From Erythroxylum novogranatense (taxonomy: Eukaryota; Streptophyta; Magnoliopsida; Malpighiales; Erythroxylaceae), in NCBI GenBank assembly GCA_029891385.1, contig CM057231.1:62169103-62233102 (forward strand): DNA of 64,000 nucleotides. Direction: 5' to 3'. Positions 24,240 through 34,250 of the stretch are shown piece after piece; the stretch's first letter is position 1, and the number at the start of each line of letters is the position of its first letter. The notes below the pieces were generated by a model. That model saw only the letters and a list, made by a program, of their open reading frames with translations, did no database searches and was not told the DNA's origin. The translations under genes were made by a program, and so were the position numbers.

Positions 24240-24600
24240 TGCAGGTCGATGTCGGATGCTCGGCGGGGCGGTGGGCCGTTAGGTGTCTGATGATAGCGTC
24301 CGGCGTCGAAAACAGCAGACTAAGTGTCTGCGTGGGCGGAGGTGGATCTGACAACCCGAAGCGATAACCCAGGCGTTGAAAACGGCGAGGCTACGGTGTC
24401 TGTTGGGCGCGACAGGGATCTCAATGACGGCGATAGCTTGAGGCGGCAACCCGACTCCGTCCACGACTCGAAGGGCGAAGACACGAGAAGAAGAGGCGAG
24501 GCGGCGGTGTGACGACGACAAGCGGCGTGTGAGAGGAAGAGCGGAGAAGAGAGAAATGTGAGAGTTTGAGAGGAGAGCCACGAAGGCATGGGTCGGGTAG
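24240..24600 (-). other. GC-rich island, possible degenerate first exon
   Basis: Base composition changes sharply from AT-rich to GC- and CpG-rich (repeated GGCG, CGGCG). Overlapping minus-strand frames stay open for 89-115 codons (24279-24626 and 24320-24589) and encode serine/arginine-rich peptides with no family signature. It could be the 5' exon of an uncharacterised gene or the GC-rich part of a transposon. Downstream (24600-24720) is a 'TTGCAAAATGGTCC' type string common in plant dispersed repeats. Confidence 0.3.
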
Positions 24601-25490
24601 GTTAGATTTTTAGGGTTTATTTTCATTTATTGCAAAATGGTCCTGAATTTTATAATTTTTCGGATTAGTCCCGATATTTGAATGCCGTATGCATGCGCCG
24701 AAATTAAACCCAGACTAATTTAACGGTTCCGGTTCGGTGCTTCAGTATTCACATTATTGCCTCGGCGCATCTTTAGATTGCAAATTACAAGATTGATGTT
24801 ATTTGTGAAACAGTATTAGAAAAAAAAAATTCACATTAATTTTTAGAATTTACCCTTGATCAATTAACAGCAAGTGAACAATTTGCAATAATAAATTTGA
24901 TGGTGTATTATTAAATTATTGATTATTTAATAACTTAGGTTACCAAATTAATCTAAGAGTTGATTTAAACACTATCCGAGAAATATTAAAAACCAAAAGT
25001 TAAAATAACAAATAATCAGATCATATTTAAAAGGAAAATATGAGAGTTTTGAAGGTAGTTTAATGATTTCCCATAATTAAAAACTGACTTTGTTGACTGA
25101 GTCCCTATACTTGATACTTTCTTGAATGCATTTTGTTAGATTAAAAGCAAATTATGGTGTTGAGTATTGGGTTTTGGTAGAATAAAATGCTATGAAAGCA
25201 GTTGACTTTAGTGCGTACTTTGGGCTGCACAAGTGGGATTTTCCCACCGGTCAAACTACTATTTAGACGTGGCACATATGTATTACTAGCAGGTTAATTC
25301 TGCGCAAATGCACAGTGAAAATGTCCATTGAATTTATACGCAGGAAAAATTTTAACGTCATAATTAAATAAAAATAATATCAAAATGTAATGAAATAAGC
25401 ATTGGTTGGGAGAAGAAATAAGATGAAATAACTTTCTTTGAGATACGTTTAAAATAGTTTACATGTCTACTGTTTACATTTGCAGTATAA
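24601..25490. other. Intergenic, nothing recognised
   Basis: Mostly AT-rich unique-looking sequence. Short frames only; no repeats, RNA genes or element termini that I can support. Confidence 0.6.
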
Positions 25491-25497
25491 AGATACC

Positions 25498-25755
25498 TTA
25501 ATCTATAAGTTTTTGAATTTGTCTTTCATAAAACTTCCTTATCTCGAAGTTTACTTCTTTGAGATCGTTGGCCATCTTTATCATTCGACTAGTTTCATAC
25601 ATCTCGATGTAGCAAAGTTCATGTGAACTATTATGTGCCTTTTTATTCCGTGCATGGTATCCGATAAGTAATTCATCTAGCTCATTTTGAAGATCACATG
25701 TCTACTTTATGGCACTTTTCAAATATCTTTTGCGCTCGAAATAGCTGAAATTCAT
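25498..25755 (-). pseudogene. Possible last-exon relic, coiled-coil-like protein
   Basis: The minus strand reads 86 codons, interrupted by a single TAG after codon 17. After the stop it encodes a charged, helix-prone peptide (for example ELDELLIGYHARNKKAHNSS, then IRKFYERQIQKLI) ending in TAA. The composition is protein-like and unlike surrounding non-coding DNA. A TAATAGCAG just upstream on that strand could be a splice acceptor, making this a terminal exon. I do not recognise the family. It may be a pseudogene, or the TAG may be removed by splicing. Confidence 0.3.
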
Positions 25756-26250
25756 ATCTGCTATTAAAATAATCAAATTAGTCTACAAATGTCATAATTA
25801 TTTCACAATTTTATTGAGAAGTAAGAATAAGAAGAAGGTTCGAGTGGAAGAATGCAGCAGAGAATAAGGAGGGAACTTATAAAAAATGGCGTGTAAAGAT
25901 AAAGAAAGGGTTTTGTTGACATTATAAATTGAAAAGATTGGGATCAAAAAAGTAATGGACAAAAGAATCGGTTACTGACTTGAACGGTTGTTTTTTGTTT
26001 GTTGAAATAGAAGAGGTAACCTTGATTGCTGTTATCTTTCTAGAATGGAGAATGCGATGTATTTAGATTAAACAAGAATAAGGCAAAAGAAGAGGGTAGG
26101 AATTGTTTGGTTGAAGTTAGAGGAGAAAGGTTATAAAGTTTAAATATAGAGGTGTTAGGGGACCGTTTGGCAGTTGAGATTTGAAGAGTGACATGTGTAG
26201 AGAGGAGGAAGACATCTGAATGTTGGGTTTTGAAGAATAAACTCGGTTGT
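25756..26250. other. Intergenic, nothing recognised
   Basis: AT-rich sequence with AG-rich patches on the plus strand. The minus-strand frames at 26040-26361 have no signature and are probably chance. Confidence 0.5.
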
Positions 26251-26254
26251 ATTA

Positions 26255-26915
26255 AATAATGACATCTCAATGTGTGGTTCAAACATTTTGGGGGTTACTT
26301 GCGACAAGTAAAAAATTTTGGCAGTCTCGAGAAATCTATAACCTATCAATTCAAACGTCAATCTCTGTTCTGATCCTCTTCTTCTCTAATTCTCCTCATA
26401 TTTGCTCACTTCTGCAATATGTTATTGGTAGTGTTTGACATTATTATAGGAGGTAGAAGATTATACCTATCAATTGAAACGTCAATTTACCTCACAGAAG
26501 AAATCTGTGCAGTTAATCCTTTACCAACCACATAAGCAAATGGAATCAGCAATGATTTACGGAAGACTTGTGGATTTTAAGTAGTTGAGGAAAGACAACA
26601 TGGACATTGAACCAGAGATAGTTGCAGCTGGGTGGAGAAAGTTCTTTCAAGTTCGATTGACATTATTATAGCAGCTAGAAGATTATTCGATACAAGAAAA
26701 ACATATCACAGTGTCTGGTTCATACATTTTGGGGGTTATTGTGTCTTTCCTTGCGAGAAATAAAAAATTTTGGCGGTCTCCAGAAATGTATCACCTATCA
26801 ATTGAAAAGTCAATTTCTATTCTGGTCCTCTTCTTCTCTCATTCTCCTTATGTTTGCTTACTTCTGTAATACGTAATTGGTAGTATTTGACATTATTATA
26901 GCGGTTAAAAGATTA
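26255..26915 (+). repeat. Imperfect direct duplication of about 210 bp
   Basis: 26255-26463 and 26690-26915 share the ordered strings CATTTTGGGGGTTA, AAAAAATTTTGGC, ACCTATCAATT, CCTCTTCTTCTCT and TTTGACATTATTATAG. The transposon-protein fragment at 26497-26654 lies between the two copies, so the copies may be non-coding parts of that element family. Confidence 0.6.
26497..26654 (+). pseudogene. Fragment of plant transposon-protein gene
   Basis: About 50 codons read through KQMESAMIYGRLVDFK, a stop (26582-26584), then LRKDNMDIEPEIVAAGWRKF. This is clearly homologous to the start of the frame at 37979 (MIYGMHVDFESLRKDDMDIE), so both derive from one multicopy gene. The larger copy resembles the 'putative plant transposon protein' domain. 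Only this N-terminal piece survives here. Confidence 0.6.
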
Positions 26916-27359
26916 TTCGATACAAGAAAAACACATCTCGATGTTGTGTGAGCACAGGAGTGTTATCAACCCGTGAAATAAAATTATGTATATATATATA
27001 GAGAGAGAGTTAGATAACAAAAATCATAGTTACGTAAATATATAAATATATGTAATGAAATTTTCATCTTACAAATTAGTTCGTGAAAAGAACCAAAGTT
27101 GGGTTTATTTAAACGTAACCATAAAACCAATGCATAAACACAGGAAAACATTAAAGTGAGACACAAATAGAAGTTATAGAAAGATGAATATTAATCTTCT
27201 ATTATGTAGCATATTATACACGTTTGTTAGGTTATTATGTAGCATATTATACACATTTGTTTAATGCGTCAAGGTGCTCAAAATTTACATCTTCCTATTA
27301 ATGATTATAGTATAGTGAACTAATTGTTAAGTGAAAATGACTTTACATAAATGATTTTG
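26916..27359. other. Intergenic with 33-bp tandem duplication
   Basis: AT-rich sequence including a short (TA)n(GA)n run near 26990. There is a 33-bp direct duplication of TTATGTAGCATATTATACAC (27199-27230 and 27231-27263). No gene is seen. Confidence 0.6.
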
Positions 27360-27655
27360 ATGAAGTACAAATAATAATGAAAAGCAGATAGAAACCAAAA
27401 GCAGACGAAAGCGAAAAACAGACAAAAGTTATATTAAAAAACAGACGATGAAAAGCACACGCAAGAAAAACAGACTAAAGAAAAACAGATGAAGAAAAGT
27501 AGACGCAAGAAAAGCAGATGGAAGAAAAGCGGAAGGAAGAAAAGCAGAGGGAAGAAGAGCAGACGCAAGAAAAGCAGACGCAAGAAAAGCAGATGCAAGA
27601 AAAGCAGACGAAGAAAAGCAAACGAAGAAAAGCAGACGGAAGCAAACCACGTCAG
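27360..27655. repeat. Purine-rich minisatellite AAAAGCAGACGCAAG
   Basis: About 20 copies of a 14-15 bp unit of the form GAAGAAAAGCAGACGCA on the plus strand. Both strands have open frames (lysine/arginine/serine on plus, phenylalanine/leucine/alanine on minus) that only reflect the repeat. It resembles the LTR minisatellites at 11210 and 55500, so it probably derives from an LTR. Confidence 0.85.
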
Positions 27656-27799
27656 AATCAAGAATCAGTTTGAGTTAGTTAGATAACTCAACTGAATAAC
27701 CGTTTCTTGAAAGAAGCAAGAATCAAGAAGCAGTTGAAGACGAAGAGTATAAAAATGAGACGGAGTCGAAGATTGAAAAAGTAACGGAAACATAAAAGT

Positions 27800-28018
27800 T
27801 ACATGCATTCGAGAGTGAAGCATATCGAAGTGAGACATAATTTCTTGAGGGACTACGTTCAGAGAAAGGTTGTGAGTCTGCAGTTTATTGAGACAGAGTT
27901 TCAATGGGCGGACATCTTGACTAAACCACTAAGTGAACAACGATTCAAGGAAATCAGATGGAAGCTCAACATGGTGATGTTAAATAATCAACCGTCTGAC
28001 ATGTCACAACCAAGTTAA
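27800..28018 (+). pseudogene. C-terminal RNase H remnant of a copia polyprotein
   Basis: The frame reads VKHIEVRHNFLRDYVQ, then TEFQWADILTKPLSEQRF and stops at 28018. This is the conserved end of copia RNase H, which degrades the RNA strand of the RNA-DNA hybrid. In this family the 'ADILTKPL' string precedes the last 20-30 residues. Everything upstream in the polyprotein is missing. It belongs to a different, older copia element than C1, whose 5' LTR starts 263 bp downstream. Confidence 0.8.
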
Positions 28019-28280
28019 AAGGTATTCAAAGTTAACGGCGTTAGTAACAATGAGTTACAACTGGTAACTTCTCACGGAAGGAACTCTTGGAGGGAAAGTC
28101 TCATAGCCTTGAGAACTTCACCTATTCTAGAACACACCTGATAAGACCTTTCTAGTATTCTCAACTTAGAAACCGTTCAACTCTCAACTCTCTCAAAATT
28201 TTTGTAACCAATTTCATCTTAAGAAGAATAGATTTGTGAACTCAGTTTCTACTCATCAAAGAATCAATAGAGCAAGTAAT
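28019..28280 (+). other. Flank between copia relic and element C1
   Basis: Likely the start of the older copia element's 3' LTR, since it follows directly on the polyprotein stop. It has no matching partner in the window. The last five bases, GTAAT, are compared with GCAAT at 37976-37980 as the C1 target-site duplication. Confidence 0.4.
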
Positions 28281-30100
28281 TGTTAGAGTAGTGCCCTAAA
28301 GGCAATCCCCTTTAGCGCTTTTTGTTCATAGTCATGTACAGACTTTATGAATAAATAAAGAAAGGTATGTTTCATTTATTTGATATTCTTTATGAATTGA
28401 TATTGATTTTTAATCAAATTAATGAAGTCCATGATATATGACATAGCATGAAGGAAATTATGATGTGATCATAATCCTGAGATTCCTATCATGTGCAATT
28501 ATGTAAGTATCTAAATCCTCCCTACTCATAGGATTAATGAGACTGGACATCATTAATCCGGACAGACTAGCATATGTCATACTCCTTGATTTGATCAAGC
28601 AGTGGATCTCAAAAACTGTAAATATGAGATATTTAGAGTTGACATATGGATGCTTACTAGTCGTAGTAAGTTCATTGGATGACCTGCCATGAGATCATCA
28701 CATGGATTTAATGTCAGTGATAATCTCATCATAGCAATGGTGCAAGTATCCTTAGACTTGAGGTACTCAAGGATATCTTGGATACTGATCATGTACTTTG
28801 ACTCCATTCCTTGTGGCCTTCGGAGGTTACTCATAGGGTGGTGCTTGGAGTGCAGTTTGAGGTATTCAAGGTAATTGAGTAGCCAATAAAGTTCATCAAT
28901 TCGTGAGAAGAAGAGATACCACTCTTGTCGGGATCATTACTTTAAGTCTCGGCGAGCATGACTATGTCATGAAGAGTGTCTTCATGGACATATAAAGTAA
29001 TGAGTCCTCAGACAGGAACTGATTTCACTTGGGCTAGACTTAGTCTAGTAAGAGTTGACATATTGGCCATACTCATAACCAAGTGGGGTATAGGATGATG
29101 AAAGGACGAATTGCACAGTAATTGACTATGGAAGGGTTCGTGATCTGGTTCGTGATGAATTCATCAAACCGATTACTTTCCGGTCAATTTGGGGTCATGA
29201 TGTGTTGCTAGATACCGCTCATGACTTGCTCAGATTAATTGTTAATCTAAGTGGCCAACATAACCGGAAACCTAAAGGGTCACACGCATAAGAGTGTTTC
29301 AGAGGATCTGTAAAATAGTAATTGGACAGAGTTTCAATTATGGAGAGCATTAGGATTAAATGGATCCCAATGAGATTGGGATATGTCCCGATGAGATCGC
29401 GACATCAATATTGCTAAGAATGGTTTCTGGAGCTGTTTCAGCACCGGGGCCCGGTAGGCCGGTAGGACCGACCCCAGTTGGACTGGACCTTAGCAAATAT
29501 ATTCTAATTAATTAATTAAGTAATTAATTAATTAATTATTATATATATATATGTACATGGACGTTGGAATGAGGAAAGGAGAGGATAAAACTTTGAAAAG
29601 TCAAAGTTTATTACTTTATTCATTAAATAAACTAATGGATATAAAGCCTCCATTTGTCCTAAGCTTATGGATTGATTTTTAAGTGTTAAAAATCAACATA
29701 AGAAGGCTTATGGAAGAGGATGGTCGTAGGTTTTATGAAAGGAAGAGAAAAGAAAGCTTAAGTGTTAAGCTTTGTAAAGAAAGTTTCATTTTCTTCTTCT
29801 TCATCAAGCCATCATCGATTTCTTCTCTTCTCCAAGCACAAGGTTCCAACGTTTTCTCAAGCTCTCCAGGACAGAGGTAGGGTCTAGCAGCTCTTATTCT
29901 ATTCTAGCTATTCCCGGGTCAAAAGGGTTTGACTCGGTTAGGTTTCGATCTCTGCGTGGATACCTTTAGAGATAGTCTCTATTGGCTATTCGGGTTTGAG
30001 GTTTTCATACCGACACGGGATCCTGGGTTTGGGAAGGTCCGGGAATAAAAATTTTGTTTCGCTGCTGGAACATGTGATGTTCCTCCGGGATTTTCCTACA
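28281..30100 (+). repeat. 5' LTR of copia element C1
   Basis: 1820 bp beginning TGTTAGAGTAGTGCCCTAAA and ending GGATTTTCCTACA. It aligns along its whole length with 36162-37975 and more distantly with 40474-42300. A polyadenylation-like AATAAATAAAG lies near its start. Differences from the 3' LTR are concentrated at CAG/CTG sites. Confidence 0.92.
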
Positions 30101-30113
30101 GTGGTATCAGGCG
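30101..30113 (+). promoter_or_regulatory. Primer-binding site of C1 (iMet type)
   Basis: GTGGTATCAGGCG directly follows the LTR end. The first ten bases match the iMet PBS; the next bases differ from the AGAGCC seen in related element C3 at 42301. Confidence 0.8.
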
Positions 30114-32269
30114 TCTGTGTCGTGTATGAAGCTTTAACTGAAGCTAGATCATAAACCCTAATTGCTTGTGATGCTGTAGCATGTATTCTGTTCAGATTTT
30201 CGAATTGCTATAGAGATAGGGTTTTCGAAATTTTTCTGCCCAGGAATGTTCATAACATGTTAGAGAATATGCCTATGAATTTTCAGAATTTATCGATTTG
30301 ATTAGATAAAGTTTTGCTAATTATTTCCCTAAGCTTACAGATGCTGTTTTTGAAACGATTCTGTGAACAGGCAGTAGTATAAAATCAAGAATAAATTCTA
30401 GAAAAATCTTTTTTCTGGATTTTCCTTCACCTACATGTCTCTAAGATGTTGGTGAATGTCTGTGAGCATTGAAATTGGATTTCAAGGTGATTGGATATTT
30501 ATTTTTGATTTTATTCTATTCTGTTGGGAATTGCTGTGCTGATGAACACAGAATTTTAATCGGTTTTGTTATTTTGGTTGACTGAGTTTTTGCTGGCCTA
30601 AAATCCTGAAAAAATTCAGGTAGCATTTTATGAACATGTAGTAACCTATATAATTTTCTCAGAATTTATTGAAATTTTTTCATTGATCATTTCAAGCAAT
30701 GTACAGAACTGGACAGTTTTGGTGAAAATTGTTGGGACTGTTTTGCTTGGCTTGATTGAGTTTGCTTTTTCAATTCCAATGCCTTGCAGCATTTTTAATG
30801 TGATTAAAAATGTGTTATCTTGATGTAGTATGATTGCCTAAGTGAATTGCTTGAAGTTGCTTTTCCAAGAATGTTTGAATGCCATATAAGTCATATTAGC
30901 GTCTCGTTAGTATATATCAGTATCTTGTTTGTTTTGGCGTCATAAATTTTGTGGCTTGTGCGAAGTCATTTGAGAAAATATACACTAGCTAGAGATGCTT
31001 AGGGTGATAATTTGGGTATTCCTAAATTATTTGGAAATCTTAGAGTTATGACTCATTTCAAGCTTTTCATATAGTTTAACTATTTAAGGCATTCATGGAT
31101 CAATGAAGTGTTCATTGATACATCAACTAACAGATATTACCTTAGGTATGATGGTATTGTGAATTGGAATTGCATTGATTGAGGAATTAGCCGATTAGAA
31201 ATAATAGCAATCTTGCAGAATAAGTCGACTTGTTTGCCACATAAGTCGACTTGTTTTCATCATAAGTCGACTTGTTTGCTACATAAGTCGACTTGTTTGC
31301 AGGATAAGTCGACTTGTTTTCTGGATAAGTCGACTTGTTTTTGGGATAAGTCGACTTGTTCAAGATTTCAGTATAAGTCGACTTGTAGCTTCTTGTAAGT
31401 CGACTTATACATGGGCAGGTGAAATAAGTCGACTTGTGTCATCTAAGTCGACTTGTGTGTGGTAGCATAATAAGGTGACTTGCATTTGATAAAGTCGACT
31501 TGTGACATGCTCAGGTTGGATGATGGATGATTATAAGGATTGATTCAATGCGATTGATGAAATCTAAATCAGTCCATATAGTCTTCGTGACTATAATCCT
31601 TCTGCTTGGAGTCTAGAGTTTCTAAATCCCTCCTTGGTATATGAAAACTAACGCCTTCCATTAATATGGTAAGAACCAGAGTTCTTATAGGGATGGGTTG
31701 TTGGGTAAACCCAAGCTCACTCTATCTGGATATGTTCGATCCATGAAAATATGATTTTCGATTAATGGGTTGGTTTTCACCGAAGGCGTTAGTTTGTTGA
31801 GTAAACTCAAGGTCAACGTGAATGAGGCGAAATTGGGTAGCATACATCGGATGTATGCGCATCAAAGAGTTGATACTCAATGTAAGTGCATACATCAACA
31901 AGTTGATAGCAGACGATCGATAGTTGTGTCTAAGATGTAATTGGTATATATGATACCTCCCGAGACATAAGGTGGCTTGTTGGGTAAACCCAGGTCATTC
32001 TCAATGTCGGTTATCGATGATGTAATTGGTATGTTCGATACCTACCGATTGACCTAAGTTATGGCTTGTTGGGTAAACCCAAGGTCATTCTTAGCAATAT
32101 CGGATATCGACCCACTAGGACATTATGTCACTTTGTTTCTTTGGATTAAGTAATGAGGGTTATGGATTCTATGAAACTAGTGGGAGCTTCGTATATCATT
32201 CAAGTCCTTATGATTATGCAGCTATTCTATTCTAACATTTTCCTCTCTATCCGTGTAGGTTGTTTGAAA
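30114..32269 (+). mobile_element. Long non-coding leader of C1
   Basis: About 2.1 kb separate the primer-binding site from gag. 30114-31140 aligns with the leader of C3 (42314-43320). It has no sustained reading frame. A cluster of AAGTCGACTT palindromes lies at 31222-31501. Between 31600 and 32100, GGGTAAACCCAAG-like strings recur (about 31700, 31805, 31983, 32075), a second loose repeat. Confidence 0.75.
31222..31501. repeat. Cluster of twelve AAGTCGACTT palindromes, ~21-bp spacing
   Basis: Exact copies start at 31222, 31243, 31264, 31285, 31305, 31327, 31348, 31375, 31397, 31426, 31445 and 31492, with one variant (AAGGTGACTT) near 31472. The first seven are spaced 20-22 bp. The bases between are variable (T/G-rich), so the palindrome is the conserved part. 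A 61-codon open frame across it (repeating Lys-Ser-Thr-Cys) follows from the 21-bp period. Confidence 0.97.
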
Positions 32270-33060
32270 ATGTCGTCAAGTGTGAATCTTCGCTCACTTA
32301 TGGATTCCAACAAGTTAAGCTGGACCGAATTTTCTTGGTCGTTAAGGAATCGAGAATAGTTCTCGATCTGAAAGTCAGGATATATCCTAGATTTTCCGCT
32401 TCGAGATGCACCTCTTGTCGATGCTTCGATGATGATCGAAGGCATATAGTAAGCATCTAAAGGCGGTGACATGGCGACTTGCATTATGCTTGCGTCGATG
32501 TCACTGAGCTGCGAAGCGACGAGTCCATGGATGCTCACACTATAGTTTTTCATCTTAGGGAGTCTGTTTGACGAGCAAGCCCGGTCCGAAAGGTTCGAGA
32601 CCTCAAGGCTTCTCTTCACTACCAAGATGGCTCGGGGACATCTGGCATGCGATGCATACGAAGATGAATGGCTATATTGAGAGATTGGCCGTCTTAGGTT
32701 TTGCAATGGATCATGAATTAAGTATAGACTTAATTCTGTTGGATTGTCCGACGATTATGCGCATTCGTGCTAAACTATCGGATGAACCAAATATCCACTA
32801 CAATACTGAAGTGATCAATCTGCTCAAGACAAATGAAAGCGCACTATCAAGAGTGATAGTAAGCAAGTCTTGGTGGTTGCATCTTCATCTTTTGGGTCCA
32901 AGAAGAAAAAGAACCCAAAGAAGAAGAAGGCAAAGAAACCAAAGGAGGCGCCATCAAGAAGAAGACCAAAGAAGTCGCCTCGAAAGGAACTTGCTTCCAT
33001 TGCGGTAAAGATGGCCATTGAGGCGCAATTGCAAAGTCTATCTGGAGTCGCCGAAGCGTA
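32270..33060 (+). pseudogene. Copia gag of C1 (frameshifted)
   Basis: It starts MSSSVNLRSLMDSNKLSWTE at 32270, the usual N-terminus of this copia gag group. Signatures follow in shifting frames: an ILASMS-like string near 32480, FDEQARSERFETS near 32570, then MNGYIERLAVLGFAMDHELS in one long open frame (32568-33008). A lysine-rich tail leads into a zinc knuckle GTCFHCGKDGH near 32980, where a frameshift removes the last cysteine context. Gag would package element RNA. At least four frame changes are needed, several next to CAG/CTG-like sites. It is inactive as written, though some breaks may be consensus errors. Confidence 0.8.
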
Positions 33061-34250
33061 AGAAGGCATCGATGCCTCGACTACTTCAGGTTTGTATGTC
33101 ATTGAAGTTAATCTTATTCATCGATCACAACATTTGGGTATTTGATCTGGTTGTGGCTCACACATATGTAATGATATGCGGGGCCTTCAGACGATGAGGC
33201 AACTCATGAAGGAGAAGTAGACCTACGTGTTGGAAATGGAGCAAGAGTTCTTTGCATTAGCCGTAGGAACCTATGTTTTGTCTCTCCCTCTTGGGCTTGT
33301 CTTGGAATTGGATGATTGTTATTTTGTACTGTTTTGACAAAGAATATATTATACATTTCTTGTCTCGAATAGAATTTGGATTCCATATGAATTTTAATAG
33401 CAATGGTTGTTCTATCAATTCTAATGGAATGCTTTATGGAACTGGTACATTGTGCAATGGTATTTACATATTAGATATGTCTAATCCAATTTTAAATGTC
33501 AATGACACCAAGCGGCATAAAAGAGACAATCTAAAGTCAACTTACTTATGGCATTGTCGACAGCCATATAAATGAGGCGCGATCGCTAAGCTCCACAAGA
33601 GTGGTAGTTTAGGGTCATTCGATTATGAATCATATGACACATGCGAATCTTGTTTATTAGGCAAGATGACTAAGTTACCCTTCAAAGGAAAGGGTGAACG
33701 AAATTGGAGTATTAGACCTAATACATTCGGATGTATGCGGTCCGATGTCCATCCATGCGAAGTGGTTGTCGTTACTTCATTACCTTTATCGATGATTATT
33801 CACGATATGGGTACTTGTATCTGATGAGATACAAATCTGAAGCGTTTGAAAAGTTCAAACAATTCAGAAATGAAGTAGAAAACCAGGTTGGTAAAAGTAT
33901 CAAGGCATTACGATCCGATCGTGGTGGAGAATACTTAGACCAACAGTTTCTGGATTATCTCAGAGATAATGGTATTTTATCTCAGTGGACTCCTCCTTAC
34001 ACGCCACAGCACAACGGTGTGGCTGAAAGGAGAAATCGAACCTTGTTGGACATGGTACGATCAATGATGGGTTTCGAAGTTACCAAAATCGTTTTGGGGT
34101 ATGCGCTAGAGCAAATTGTTTACTTGCTAAACAGAGTTCCCTCTAAGGCGCTTGATGTTACTCCATATCGATGTGGACTAACGAAAACCTTATCTTTCTC
34201 ATTTGAAAGTATGGGGTTGTCACCTTCGTGAAGCGGATTGATCGAGATAA
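33061..34250 (+). pseudogene. Copia protease and integrase region of C1
   Basis: An aspartic protease remnant is readable near 33125-33180 (CGSHICNDM). The GAG-pre-integrase zinc region lies near 33545-33665: LWHC, then CESCLLGKM, with the paired histidines disrupted. The integrase catalytic core is in an open frame 33731-34231. D1 is in FITFIDDYSRYGYLYL, D2 in LRSDRGGEYL, and the glutamate in PPYTPQHNGVAERRN. Integrase would insert the cDNA into the genome. All three catalytic residues are present, but frames are broken on both sides and after RVPSKALDVTPY. Confidence 0.85.

Noticed and set aside
27429..27686. Lys/Arg-rich plus and Phe/Leu/Ala-rich minus frames
   Set aside because: Both are readings of the AAAAGCAGACG minisatellite.
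31213..31398. 61-codon frame with a heptad Lys-Ser-Thr-Cys repeat, possibly an upstream peptide
   Set aside because: It arises from the 21-bp palindrome spacing. It stops when spacing changes, and spacer codons are unconstrained.
31222..31501. CRISPR-like array (short palindromic repeats with spacers)
   Set aside because: Repeats are 10 bp with about 11-bp spacers, inside a plant retrotransposon leader. There are no cas genes and the host is a eukaryote.
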